Assembly (NCBI RefSeq): GCF_000614185.1 | Contig: NZ_BAKM01000028.1 | Span: forward strand, 18,325-82,324 | Reading direction: 5' to 3' | Source of the DNA: Phocaeicola sartorii JCM 17136 = DSM 21941 | Lineage (GTDB): Bacteria > Bacteroidota > Bacteroidia > Bacteroidales > Bacteroidaceae | DNA length: 64,000 nt | Shown: positions 8,368 to 18,358 of the stretch, piece after piece | Layout of the letters: each line of letters opens with the position of its first letter | Position numbering within the stretch: the first letter of the stretch is position 1 | Notes under the pieces: model-generated | What the model saw: only the letters and a program-made list of their open reading frames with translations | Told to the model about the DNA's origin: nothing | The model's database searches: none | Position numbers and translations under genes: made by a program

Positions 8368-11135
8368 ATGAAAAAGGTAATTAGAGCAGTTTCTTTGTTA
8401 TTATTGATGGCAGGCATGACTGGAAATGCATTTGCCGAGGAAAATGAAAACATTGTCCGGCAAGGTGCTATCCGCGGACGTGTGATAGACAATGGAAAAC
8501 AAATTCTGCCGGGTGCTTCCATCTTTATTGAAAATCTGAAAACCGGAGTGATCAGTGATGTGAACGGTTTTTATACGTTGCCCAATCTGAAACCCGGAAC
8601 TTACACTGTCAAAGTGACTTATGTGGCTATAGCCCCATTGAAATGAAAATCACCGTCCCCGAAGGCAAGACTTTGGAGAAAGATATAGTGATGAATGAAG
8701 GGGTGGAGCTGCAGGAAGTGCAGGTAAAAGGAGCTTTTCATGGTCAGAAGAAAGCGATCAATACACAAAAGAATAATCTGGGTATCACGAATGTGGTATC
8801 TGCCGACCAGGTAGGGAAATTCCCAGATTCAAACATAGGCGATGCCTTGAAACGTATCAGTGGCATCAATGTGCAATACGATCAAGGCGAGGCTCGCTTT
8901 GGACAAGTCCGCGGTACTAGTGCCGATTTAAGCTCCGTCACCATTAACGGCAATCGTGTCCCGTCTGCTGAAGGAGATACCCGTAACGTGCAGTTGGACT
9001 TGATTCCTGCCGATATGATTCAGACCATCGAAGTGAGCAAAGTCGTTACGTCCGATATGGACGGTGACGCTATCGGCGGTTCCATCAACCTGATAACCAA
9101 GAATTCTCCTTATAAACGTACGATCAACGCCACGGCGGGAACCGGTTACAACTGGATCAGCGAGAAAGCCCAACTGAACTTAGGCTTCACATACGGCGAC
9201 CGTTTCTTCCATGACAAGTTGGGTATGTTGCTTTCGGCTTCCTATCAGAATGCTCCTTCCGGCTCTTATGATACCGAATTCATGTGGGAACAGACGGAGG
9301 ACGGAAAAGTGTATGTCAGCGATTATCAGATGCGTCAGTACTTTGTCACCCGTGAACGTCAAAGTTATTCGGCGGCTTTTGATTTTGAATTCAATGAAAA
9401 CCATAAATTGACATTCAAAGGCATCTTCAATAACCGCAACGACTGGGAAAACCGTTACCGTACCAATATCAAGGATTTGGACGAGAACGGAAAAGGAACT
9501 GTCCGCATCCAGACCAAGGCAGGTACTCCCGATAACCGCAATGCCCGTCTGGAGCGTCAGCGTACCATGGATTTCGCTTTGGGCGGCGAGCACTTGTGGG
9601 GGGCGATTGGTATGGACTGGAATGCCAGTTATGCAAAAGCTACAGAAGAACGTCCTAATGAACGTTATCTTGACTTCCAATTGAAGAAGCAGGAGTTTGA
9701 TTTGGATTTGAGCAATGAGCGCCAGCCGTTGGCAACTCCCAGAGCGGGTTCCACCTTGACACTGGGCGATAAGTTCAGTTTGAAAGAGCTGACGGAACAG
9801 CAGGAAGACATCAAAGAAGAGGATCTGAAATTCTCGGCCAACTTCAAAGCCAGTTTAAATAATGGGGCCAAACTGAAGTTCGGTGCGAAAGTAGTACGTA
9901 AGACGAAAGAAAAAGAAATAGATTTCTACGAATACACTCCGAAAGACGAGGATGCCTTTCTGACCAGGAGCCTGAAGAATACGGTAGACCAGAGCACGGA
10001 CAAGTTTATGCCGGGTGATAAATATCAGGTGGGGACATTTGCCGGTAAAGAGTATGTGGGCGGATTGAACTTGAGTGATGCTTCCCGATTCGATAAAGAA
10101 CAGGTACAAGCCGAACTGGCTGAAAACTTCGAAGCCCGTGAAACCGTAAGTTCCGGATATGTACGGTTTGACCATCAGTTCACGCGTGACATAAACCTGA
10201 TGGCAGGGCTCCGCATGGAACATACTTCCCTTCGTTACACCGGCCGTAACTATGACGATGAAACGGACAAGACCACCCGGACTGACCGTGTGACCAACAG
10301 TTATGTGAATTTCCTTCCCTCTATCCTGGTGAAATGGGATGTGAATGATGATTTCAAGATACGCGGTTCTTACACACAGACCCTGAGTCGTCCTAAGTAT
10401 TCGGCTTTGGTACCCAGTGTGAATATCAACCGTGGCGATAACGAAATAAAGATCGGTAATTCGGACTTGAAGCCGACTCTCTCTTACAACTTCGACCTGA
10501 GCGCCGACTATTATTTCAAGAGTATCGGACTGGTGAGTGCAGGTTTCTTCTATAAGAAAATAGACGGTTTCATCGTAGATCAGGTGCTGACCAACTATAA
10601 CTATCAAGGAACAGAATATACTCGTTTTACCCAGCCCAAGAATGCCGGAAATGCGAATCTGTGGGGATTGGAATTCTCTTATCAGCGTGATTTCGGCTTC
10701 ATTGCGCCGGCCTTGAAATGTGTAGGTTTCTACGGAACATACACCTATACTCATTCGCGCGTGGAAGACTTTAATTTCGAAGGACGTGAAAACGAAAGCG
10801 GCCTGAGCCTGCCTGGGTCTCCCGAACATACGGCAAATGCCTCTCTCTACTTTGAAAAAGGAGGCTTGAATGTGCGTCTGAGCTACAACTATGCTTCCAG
10901 TTTTATCGATGAAATGGGGCCAAACACTTTTTATGACCGATATTATGATGCTGTGAACTATATGGATGTAAACGCCAGCTATACCTTTGGCAAGAAAGTG
11001 AAGATGACCTTCTATGCTGAGGCAAACAACCTGCTGAACCAGCCGCTCCGTTATTATCAGGGGAGCAAGGACCGCACCATGCAGGCAGAATATTATGGCG
11101 TGAGAATGAATGCAGGTTTAAAAATAAATTTCTAA
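8368..11135 (+). CDS. TonB-dependent receptor (TonB_Xanth_Caul-like), frameshifted near 8625
   Basis: About 922 residues once GG at 8625-8626 is read as GGG. That restores VTYVGYSPIEMKITV across the break between the two open frames. The order is signal peptide (about 1-23), a carboxypeptidase-regulatory-like domain (GRVIDNGKQILPGASIFIEN, about 30-105), a plug domain with KFPDSNIGDALKRISGINV and VRGTSADLSSVTINGNRVPS, and a long outer-membrane beta-barrel ending in the terminal-strand motif YYGVRMNAGLKINF. The FPDSN block is typical of the Xanthomonas/Caulobacter-type receptors. No SusD partner is present. A secreted phosphatase gene starts 10 bp later, so the cargo may be a phosphorylated compound. 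That substrate is inferred from context only. Confidence 0.85.
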
Positions 11136-11145
11136 AGATAAGTAT

Positions 11146-12117
11146 ATGAAAACGTTGATGATGATTAGAAGAATGAAAGAAGTATTGACATGGGTGTGGA
11201 TTACCGTCATTGGTGCGGCCATCTGTCTGAATGTATGTGCCCAGACTCCGCAGGACTGGAAGGGACTGGAGAAACAACTGAATTTCTATATGGCTAACGA
11301 TTTGGGACGCAACGGTTACTATGACCAGAAGCCCATAGCCGGATTGATGGGGGAGATGGCGGATGTTATTGGCCCCGAGTGTGTGTTTGCTGCCGGAGAC
11401 GTGCATCACTTTGAAGGCGTGCGTAGTGTCAATGATCCGCTTTGGATGACCAACTACGAATTGATTTACACTCATCCCGAACTGATGATAGACTGGTTTC
11501 CGGTCTTGGGAAACCATGAATACCGGGGTGACACGCAGGCTGTGCTGGATTATACCAATGTGAGCCGTCGCTGGTCGATGCCCGACCGTTATTATACCAA
11601 CGTTTTTGAGAAGAAAGGAACTACCATCCGTTTCGTGATGATAGACACCGCCCCTCTGATTGATAAATACCGTAACGAGAGCGGGACTTATCCGGATGCC
11701 TGCAAACAAGACATGGACCGCCAGCTGGCATGGATAGACTCTGTGCTGACTGCCGCCAAAGAAGACTGGCTGGTCGTGATCGGTCATCATCCCATTTATG
11801 CCGAGACTCCGAAAGACGATAGCGAACGCGGCGATATGCAGAAACGGCTGGATCCCATACTCCGCAAACACAAGGTGGATATTTATGCCTGCGGACACAT
11901 TCATAACTTCCAGCACCTTCGTGTGCCGGGCAGCGATATAGACTATGTGGTCAATTCGTCTGGTTCGTTGAGCCGTCAGGTGAAACCTGTGGAAGGCACT
12001 CTGTTCTGCAGTCCTGAACCGGGTTTCTCTATCTTTGCGGCAGATAAGAAAGAGCTGGATATGCACATGATTGATAAGAAAGGAAAAGTAATCTATACTG
12101 TAAAACGCACCCGATAG
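11146..12117 (+). CDS. Secreted calcineurin-like metallophosphatase (purple acid phosphatase-like)
   Basis: 323 residues with an N-terminal hydrophobic export signal ending near VCAQ. The metal-binding blocks appear in order: MANDLGRNGYYDQ (about 40-52, the first-motif region), GDVHHFEG, GNHEYRG, GHHPIYAE and CGHIHNFQ. These match the GD-x, GNH, GHH and GHxH signature of tartrate-resistant acid phosphatase-like enzymes with a dinuclear metal centre. The expected activity is hydrolysis of phosphomonoesters in the periplasm or at the surface. It is 10 bp behind the TonB receptor gene and almost certainly co-transcribed, which suggests the phosphatase prepares or processes what the receptor imports. 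The exact substrate is not determinable here. Confidence 0.85.
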   Translation: MKTLMMIRRMKEVLTWVWITVIGAAICLNVCAQTPQDWKGLEKQLNFYMANDLGRNGYYDQKPIAGLMGEMADVIGPECVFAAGDVHHFEGVRSVNDPLWMTNYELIYTHPELMIDWFPVLGNHEYRGDTQAVLDYTNVSRRWSMPDRYYTNVFEKKGTTIRFVMIDTAPLIDKYRNESGTYPDACKQDMDRQLAWIDSVLTAAKEDWLVVIGHHPIYAETPKDDSERGDMQKRLDPILRKHKVDIYACGHIHNFQHLRVPGSDIDYVVNSSGSLSRQVKPVEGTLFCSPEPGFSIFAADKKELDMHMIDKKGKVIYTVKRTR

Positions 12118-12141
12118 GGATCGTTATTTTAGGAAAAAGAG

Positions 12142-12149
12142 TACATTTG
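12142..12149 (+). promoter_or_regulatory. Promoter -7 box for the Na+/Ca2+ exchanger gene
   Basis: TACATTTG matches TAnnTTTG exactly and lies 30 nt before the ATG at 12180. Confidence 0.5.
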
Positions 12150-12179
12150 CAGTGTAAAACTGTAAATGTACTCTTTGTT

Positions 12180-13140
12180 ATGTTAAATGCACTCCTTTTG
12201 ATTGGTGGGCTGGCTCTCATTTTAGCCGGTGCGAATGGTTTGACAGATGGTTCCGCAGCGGTAGCCAAACGTTTCCGTATTTCCGATTTAGTCATCGGAC
12301 TCACCATTGTGGCTTTCGGAACTTCGGCTCCCGAACTGGTTATCAGTGTGCTTTCCGCATTGAATGGCAGTGCCGGGATGGCTATTGGCAATGTGGTGGG
12401 TAGTAATATTTTCAATGTCCTGATGATTATAGGCTGTACCGCCTGGTACTTCCCATCAAGGTAGGTGAGGGAACGATGAGTAAGGAGATTCCGCTGGTCA
12501 TTCTTTCTTCGCTGGTTCTTTTTGTCTGTGCCAATGACACGATGCTGAACGGGGAAGCGGTCAATGTCATCGGCCGTTCCGACGGGCTTGTCCTGCTGGC
12601 TTTCTTCCTCATATTTATGCGCTATACCTTTGCCATCGCCCGTAATGGGGTCGATGAGGCGGGAGAGGAGCAGAAGATAAAGGGAATGCCTGTATGGAAA
12701 TCAGTGCTGTACATTGCGGGTGGTCTGGCCGGACTCATATTCGGCGGACAGTTTTTTGTTGAGGGAGCAAGCGGGCTGGCCCGTTCATGGGGAGTCAGCG
12801 AGTCGGTCATCGGACTGACGTTGGTAGCCGGAGGTACTTCCCTGCCGGAGCTTGCCACCTCTATAACGGCGGCTTTGAAGAAGAATCCGGGGATTGCCAT
12901 CGGCAATGTCATCGGTAGCAACCTGTTCAATATATTCTTTGTGCTGGGATGCAGTGCTACGGTATCACCGCTTCCGATGGGAAACATCAACAATCTTGAT
13001 TTAGGTGTATTGGTCGCTTCTTCCTTGCTGTTATGGCTGGTAGCTGGTTTTTCCGTAAACGCACCATAACCCGTCTTGAAGGCGCGTTGATGGTTGTCTG
13101 TTACGTCATTTATACCGCCTATCTTATTGCCCAACAGTAA
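12180..13140 (+). CDS. Calcium/sodium antiporter (CaCA family, YrbG-like), two frameshifts
   Basis: About 320 residues when two bases are restored: CC to CCC at 12442-12443, and five to six T at 13048-13052. The repaired protein has about ten membrane helices and the two inverted alpha-repeats that define the family: GLTIVAFGTSAPELVISV with AIGNVVGSNIFNVLMIIG, and GLTLVAGGTSLPELATSI with AIGNVIGSNLFNIFFVLG. The acidic residues of the GTSxPE motifs bind the cation. After the second break the sequence RLEGALMVVCYVIYTAYLI supplies the last helix. I start at the ATG at 12180 rather than an upstream TTG. It exchanges Ca2+ for Na+ across the inner membrane. Both breaks lie in short homopolymers and probably are errors. 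Confidence 0.85.
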
Positions 13141-13214
13141 AAAAGCTGTAAAAAGAATGAGTTATCTGCAAAAAAACTTCTATCTTTACACCCTGAATTT
13201 TATAAAAATACAGC

Positions 13215-14351
13215 ATGGCTATTACCATTAAAAAAGTCAGTTCGAAGAAAGAACTTAAGACGTTCATACGGTTCAACTACGAGTTATATAAAGAGAATCC
13301 TTATTCCGTACCCGATTTGTACGATGATATGCTGAATACGTTCAGCCCGAAGAAGAACGCCGCTTTCGAGTTTTGTGAGGCGGAGTATTTTCTGGCCTAT
13401 AAGGATAACAAAGTAGTAGGACGTATTGCAGGAATTATCAATAAACGCGCAAACGAGACTTGGAATAAAAAAGAAGTACGTTTCGGGTGGATCGATTTCC
13501 TGGATGATATCGAAATATCACGTGCCTTGTTGGATGCGGTGGCCCAATGGGGTAAATCGAAGGGAATGGATACCATTCAGGGGCCTTTGGGCTTTACCGA
13601 CTTTGATGCGGAAGGCATGCTGGTAGAAGGATTCGACCAACTGAGCACCATGTCTACCATCTATAACCATCCTTACTATCCGCAACACATGGACCGGCTG
13701 GGGTTTGAGAAAGACGCCGACTGGGTGGAGTATAAGATTTACATTCCCGAAGCTATTCCGGACAAGCATAAGCGGATCAGCGACCTGATTCAACGCAAGT
13801 TCAACCTGACCATCAAGAAATATACCTCCCGCAAGAAACTGGCGGCCGAGTACGGACAGGCCATCTTTGAGCTGATGAACGAGGCGTACGCACCGTTGTA
13901 TGGTTTCTCGGCGCTCTCTCAGGGGCAGATTAACCAATACATAAAGATGTATCTCCCCATTGTGGATCTGAACATGCTGACTTTGGTGACCGATGCGGAC
14001 GGAAAGCTGGTGGCCGTGGGCATCTCCATGCCTTCCATGTCCGAAGCGTTGCGCAAGTCAAAAGGCCGGTTGCTCCCGTTGGGATGGTATTACCTGGGCA
14101 AACTGTTGTTCCTGAGGAAATACCCCAAAGTGCTGGATTTGCTGCTGGTGGCGGTAAAACCCGAATACCAGAACAAAGGTGTCAATGCTTTGTTATTCTC
14201 TGATCTTATTCCGGCTTATCAGCAGCTGGGATTCCACTATGCCGAAAGCAATCCGGAACTGGAACTGAACGGAAAAGTGCAGGCCCAGTGGGAATATTTC
14301 AAGACCGAGCAGCATAAACGCCGCCGTGCCTATAAGAAAAGTATTCTGTAA
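13215..14351 (+). CDS. GNAT-like N-acetyltransferase family protein
   Basis: 378 residues, cytosolic. The N-terminal half begins ITIKKVSSKKELKTFIRFNY and carries FLAYKDNKVVGRIAGIIN, the beta4-beta5 region of a GNAT fold. The middle has the block TIQGPLGFTDFDAEGMLVEG. The C-terminal half again looks GNAT-like (LLLVAVKPEYQNKGVNALLF, where QNKGVN sits at the acetyl-CoA loop position). I recognise it as a protein widely conserved in Bacteroidetes, annotated as GNAT-family or hypothetical, but its substrate is unknown. A near-consensus -7 box (TATCTTTA, 13181-13188) precedes the ATG. It ends 30 bp before the topoisomerase subunit gene. Confidence 0.7.
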   Translation: MAITIKKVSSKKELKTFIRFNYELYKENPYSVPDLYDDMLNTFSPKKNAAFEFCEAEYFLAYKDNKVVGRIAGIINKRANETWNKKEVRFGWIDFLDDIEISRALLDAVAQWGKSKGMDTIQGPLGFTDFDAEGMLVEGFDQLSTMSTIYNHPYYPQHMDRLGFEKDADWVEYKIYIPEAIPDKHKRISDLIQRKFNLTIKKYTSRKKLAAEYGQAIFELMNEAYAPLYGFSALSQGQINQYIKMYLPIVDLNMLTLVTDADGKLVAVGISMPSMSEALRKSKGRLLPLGWYYLGKLLFLRKYPKVLDLLLVAVKPEYQNKGVNALLFSDLIPAYQQLGFHYAESNPELELNGKVQAQWEYFKTEQHKRRRAYKKSIL

Positions 14352-14381
14352 CAACGATATATATAAATGTGATAAGTCAAG

Positions 14382-16259
14382 ATGGAAGAGAACAACGAAC
14401 TGATAAACAATCCCGCCGTAGAATATACCGACGATAACATCCGCCACCTCAGTGACATGGAGCATGTGCGTACCCGTCCCGGTATGTATATTGGAAAGTT
14501 GGGTGACGGATCACATGCCGAGGACGGAATTTACGTCCTTCTGAAAGAAGTGCTCGATAACAGCATCGATGAATTTAAAATGCAGGCGGGTAAAAAGATT
14601 GAGATTGTAATGGAAGAAAACCTCCGTGTCAGCGTGCGTGACTATGGCCGCGGCATTCCGCAGGGAAAGCTCATTGAAGCCGTGAGCGTGCTGAATACGG
14701 GAGGTAAATATGACAGCAAGGCGTTCAAGAAGAGCGTAGGGCTGAACGGCGTCGGCGTGAAAGCCGTCAATGCGTTGAGCTCGCGTTTCGAGGTGCGCAG
14801 TTATCGGGACGGAAAGGTGCGTATCGCCACCTTTGCCAAGGGCAACTTGCTGACGGACACCACACAGGACACCACCGAGGAGAACGGTACGTTTATTTTC
14901 TTTGAACCGGACCGCCTCTTGTTCGAGAATTATAGTTTCCGTCCGGAGTTTGTGGAAACCATGCTCCGCAACTATACCTATCTGAATACAGGACTGGCCA
15001 TTATCTACAACGGCCAGCGCATCCTGTCGCGCAACGGATTGGTGGACTTGCTTAACGACAACATGACAGCGGTGGGGTTATACCCCATCATCCACTTGAA
15101 AGGCGAGGATATCGAGATAGCCTTTACGCATACCGGCCAGTATGGTGAGGAGTATTATTCTTTTGTGAACGGGCAGCACACCACGCAGGGAGGTACGCAT
15201 CAAAGTGCTTTCAAAGAGCATATCGCCCGTACCATCAAGGAATATTTCAACAAGAACATGGATTATGCCGATATCCGTAACGGACTGGTAGCCGCCATTG
15301 CCGTCAATGTGGAGGAACCGTTGTTCGAAAGCCAGACCAAGATCAAGCTGGGCTCTACCAACATGGCTCCCGGCGGTCCTACCGTCAATAAGTTTGTAGG
15401 CGATTTTGTCAAGACTGAGGTGGACAACTATCTGCACAAGCATACGGACATAGCCGATGTGATGTTGCAGAAGATTCAGGAATCGGAGAAAGAGCGTAAA
15501 GCCATAGCCGGAGTGACCAAACTGGCCCGCGAACGTGCCAAGAAGGCAAATCTTCATAACCGCAAGTTGCGCGACTGCCGCTTCCACCTGAACGACACCA
15601 AAGGAGACAAGAAGGAGGAAAGCTGCATTTTCATTACCGAGGGCGATTCGGCCAGCGGCTCCATCACCAAAAGCCGTGATGTAAATACCCAGGCCGTATT
15701 CAGCCTGCGTGGCAAGCCGTTGAATTCGTATGGGCTGACCAAGAAAATTGTGTATGAGAATGAAGAGTTCAACCTGCTTCAGGCTGCCTTGAATATAGAG
15801 GACGGCATGGAAGGTTTGCGATATAACAAGGTGATTGTGGCTACGGATGCCGATGTGGACGGCATGCACATCCGTTTATTGCTGATCACTTTCTTCCTGC
15901 AATTCTTCCCCGATCTGATAAAGAAAGGCCATGTATATATTCTTCAGACCCCTTTGTTCCGCGTCCGCAACCGTAAGAAAGGGGTTTACGAGACCGTATA
16001 TTGTTATTCGGAAGAGGAGCGGGTTGCCGCCATCGAACGGTTAAGCCCCAATCCCGAAATCACCCGGTTTAAAGGTCTGGGGGAAATCTCACCCGATGAG
16101 TTCAAGCACTTTATCGGCAAAGACATGCGTCTGGAGCAAGTTTCCCTCCGCAAGACCGACCTGGTAAAGGAACTGCTGGAGTTCTACATGGGCAAGAACA
16201 CCATGGAGCGTCAGAATTTTATTATAGATAACCTTGTGATAGAAGAAGATATTGCGTGA
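14382..16259 (+). CDS. parE: Type IIA topoisomerase subunit B (topoisomerase IV ParE-like)
   Basis: 625 residues. The GHKL ATPase domain shows [21 protein letters not shown] with the catalytic Glu and ATP-binding Asn, DYGRGIP, and [18 protein letters not shown] as the ATP lid. The transducer domain has GGTHQSAFK. The TOPRIM domain has [11 protein letters not shown] and [13 protein letters not shown], and the C-terminal block is [13 protein letters not shown]. The length and absence of a GyrB insertion fit ParE of topoisomerase IV, which decatenates chromosomes with ParC (not in this window). The alternative is a second GyrB-type subunit. The coaD gene follows within 20 bp, and the two are probably one operon. 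Confidence 0.88.
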   Translation: MEENNELINNPAVEYTDDNIRHLSDMEHVRTRPGMYIGKLGDGSHAEDGIYVLLKEVLDNSIDEFKMQAGKKIEIVMEENLRVSVRDYGRGIPQGKLIEAVSVLNTGGKYDSKAFKKSVGLNGVGVKAVNALSSRFEVRSYRDGKVRIATFAKGNLLTDTTQDTTEENGTFIFFEPDRLLFENYSFRPEFVETMLRNYTYLNTGLAIIYNGQRILSRNGLVDLLNDNMTAVGLYPIIHLKGEDIEIAFTHTGQYGEEYYSFVNGQHTTQGGTHQSAFKEHIARTIKEYFNKNMDYADIRNGLVAAIAVNVEEPLFESQTKIKLGSTNMAPGGPTVNKFVGDFVKTEVDNYLHKHTDIADVMLQKIQESEKERKAIAGVTKLARERAKKANLHNRKLRDCRFHLNDTKGDKKEESCIFITEGDSASGSITKSRDVNTQAVFSLRGKPLNSYGLTKKIVYENEEFNLLQAALNIEDGMEGLRYNKVIVATDADVDGMHIRLLLITFFLQFFPDLIKKGHVYILQTPLFRVRNRKKGVYETVYCYSEEERVAAIERLSPNPEITRFKGLGEISPDEFKHFIGKDMRLEQVSLRKTDLVKELLEFYMGKNTMERQNFIIDNLVIEEDIA

Positions 16260-16274
16260 TTAGTGATTAAAAAT

Positions 16275-16730
16275 ATGAGAAGAGCGATATTTCCGGGCAC
16301 CTTTGATCCCTTTACCATCGGCCATTATTCGGTGGTGAAGAGGGCGTTGACCTTTATGGATGAGGTGGTGATCGGCATTGGTATCAATGAGAATAAGAAG
16401 ACCTGGTTTCCTACCGGGAAACGGGTGGAGATGATTGAACAGTTGTTTGCTGACGAGCCTCGGGTAAAGGTCGATGCTTACGCCTGCCTCACCATCGACT
16501 TTGCCCGCGACAAGGAGGCGCAGTTCATTATCCGCGGTATCCGTACGGTGCGCGACTTTGAGTATGAGGAAACCATAGCCGACATCAACCGGAAGCTGGC
16601 CGGAATAGAAACGATCCTGCTGTTTACCGAGCCGGAGCTAACCTCTGTCAGCTCCACCATCGTAAGAGAATTGTTACAGTTTGGCAAAGACGTGACCCCG
16701 TTCTTGCCCGAAGGAATGAAAATAGACTGA
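16275..16730 (+). CDS. coaD: Phosphopantetheine adenylyltransferase
   Basis: 151 residues from the ATG at 16275. A GTG at 16263 is possible, but the family begins directly with [15 protein letters not shown]. That block holds the nucleotide-binding T-x-G-H motif. [15 protein letters not shown] is the phosphopantetheine-binding region, and [12 protein letters not shown] is the conserved C-terminal motif. The enzyme transfers AMP from ATP to 4'-phosphopantetheine, the penultimate step of coenzyme A synthesis, in the cytosol. It is preceded by parE and is 2 bp from the next gene, so translation is probably coupled. Confidence 0.93.
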   Translation: MRRAIFPGTFDPFTIGHYSVVKRALTFMDEVVIGIGINENKKTWFPTGKRVEMIEQLFADEPRVKVDAYACLTIDFARDKEAQFIIRGIRTVRDFEYEETIADINRKLAGIETILLFTEPELTSVSSTIVRELLQFGKDVTPFLPEGMKID

Positions 16731-16732
16731 TC

Positions 16733-18334
16733 ATGAAATATACCATGTACCTTGCAGGCTTGATTGCCTGCTTTTTTTCTATCGTGGCCGCACAGGCTCA
16801 GGAGAATAAGTTTATGGAGTCTCCGGCACGCAAGTTGCAATTGGCGGAGTTTGCCATTGCCAACCTCTATGTCGATAAAGTGAATGAGGGAAAGCTGGTG
16901 GAGGAAGCCATCGTGAAGATGCTGGAACAGCTCGATCCGCACTCCACCTATTCCGATCCGGAGGAAGTGAAGAAGATGAACGAGCCGTTGCAGGGAAACT
17001 TCGAAGGCATCGGCATACAGTTCAACATGGCGGAGGATACGTTGATGGTGGTACAGCCCGTATCGGGCGGGCCGTCCGAAAAGGCGGGCATCCTGGCAGG
17101 CGACCGTATCGTGATGGTGGAAGATACGCTGATAGCCGGTGTGAAAATGAGTACCGAGGATATCATGCGCCGCCTCCGCGGACCGAAAGACTCGAAAGTG
17201 AACTTGAAAATACTTCGTCGCGGAGTGAAGGAACTGCTTACGTTTACGGTGAAAAGGGACAAAATACCTGTTTACAGCCTGGATGCTTCCTATCTGATCA
17301 AGAATAAGGTGGGCTATATCCGTATCAGCCGTTTTGCCGCCACTACCCATGAGGAGTTCAAGAAAGCGCTGGCCGAGTTGCAGAAGAAAGGGATGAAGGA
17401 CTTGATTCTGGACTTGCAAGGCAACGGCGGCGGCTATCTGAATGCAGCCATCGATATCGCCAATGAGTTCTTGGGCAAAAAGGAACTGATAGTCTATACG
17501 GAGGGACGCCGTAATCCCCGTAGTGAGTTTTTCGCCAAAGGTACGGGCGAGTTTCAGCATGGTCGTCTGATCGTATTGGTCGATGAGTTCTCAGCTTCTG
17601 CCAGTGAGATTGTGACCGGTGCCGTTCAGGATTGGGACAGAGGAGTCGTGGTGGGCCGCCGCAGTTTTGGTAAAGGCCTGGTGCAGCGTCCCATTGATTT
17701 GCCGGACGGTTCGATGATCCGTCTGACGGTGGCGCGTTATTATACACCTGCCGGACGTTGTATACAGAAACCCTACGAGAGTATCGAGAAGTATAACGAA
17801 GATTTGATAGACCGTTACAATAAAGGGGAGATGATGAGCGAAGACAGTATTCATTTTCCGGATTCTTTGAAGTTCAAGACTCATAAGCTGGCGCGTACGG
17901 TATATGGTGGCGGTGGGATCATGCCCGATTATTTTGTGCCGATTGATACGACTCTTTATACTAAATATCACCGTCAGTTGCGTGATAAAGGCGCGTTGAT
18001 GAAAGCTCACTTCCATTTCATGGATGCCCATCGCAAGGAATGGCTGGGGAAATACAAGACTTTCAATGAGTTCTACAAACGTTTTGAGGTTACTCCTGAT
18101 ATGTTGGCGCAACTGGTTGCCACCGGTAAGGAGATGGGAGTGGAATATCATGAAGATGAATACCAAAAGGCCCTGCCTCTGTTGAAATTGCAGATGAAGG
18201 CATTGATAGCCCGTGATTTGTGGGACATGAACGAATATTATCACGTCATCAATGACGCCAATGAAAGTATCAAAAAAGCCTTGGAACTGCTGGAACAGCC
18301 GGACTTTGAGGGTTTGCTGCTGAAACGGCAGTGA
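16733..18334 (+). CDS. S41 family C-terminal processing protease (CtpA/Prc-like)
   Basis: 533 residues with a cleavable signal peptide (to about AQAQ, residue 23). The order is an N-terminal helical segment (QLDPHSTYSDPEE), a PDZ domain (GIGIQFNMAEDTLMVVQPV through VNLKILRRG, about 95-175) and the S41 catalytic core. The core has LILDLQGNGGGYLNAAIDIA, the nucleophile serine in DEFSASASEIV, and the general-base lysine in RSFGKGLVQ. Such proteases cut C-terminal tails of periplasmic proteins. The C-terminal 150 residues are helical and typical of the longer Bacteroidetes form. It is co-directional with parE and coaD, 2 bp downstream of coaD. Confidence 0.9.
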   Translation: MKYTMYLAGLIACFFSIVAAQAQENKFMESPARKLQLAEFAIANLYVDKVNEGKLVEEAIVKMLEQLDPHSTYSDPEEVKKMNEPLQGNFEGIGIQFNMAEDTLMVVQPVSGGPSEKAGILAGDRIVMVEDTLIAGVKMSTEDIMRRLRGPKDSKVNLKILRRGVKELLTFTVKRDKIPVYSLDASYLIKNKVGYIRISRFAATTHEEFKKALAELQKKGMKDLILDLQGNGGGYLNAAIDIANEFLGKKELIVYTEGRRNPRSEFFAKGTGEFQHGRLIVLVDEFSASASEIVTGAVQDWDRGVVVGRRSFGKGLVQRPIDLPDGSMIRLTVARYYTPAGRCIQKPYESIEKYNEDLIDRYNKGEMMSEDSIHFPDSLKFKTHKLARTVYGGGGIMPDYFVPIDTTLYTKYHRQLRDKGALMKAHFHFMDAHRKEWLGKYKTFNEFYKRFEVTPDMLAQLVATGKEMGVEYHEDEYQKALPLLKLQMKALIARDLWDMNEYYHVINDANESIKKALELLEQPDFEGLLLKRQ

Positions 18335-18358
18335 GTGGATGCGGAGAAGTGGCTTGCG

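Noticed and set aside
10903..12066. 387-codon minus-strand frame
   Set aside because: It is a shadow of the phosphatase and receptor genes, whose motifs and operon spacing are clear. Similar long shadows occur opposite 9855-10829 and 16478-17560.
12430..13060. Homopolymer phase variation in the Ca2+ antiporter
   Set aside because: The runs (three C, six T) are too short for typical slipped-strand switching, and two independent breaks in one gene argue for sequence error.
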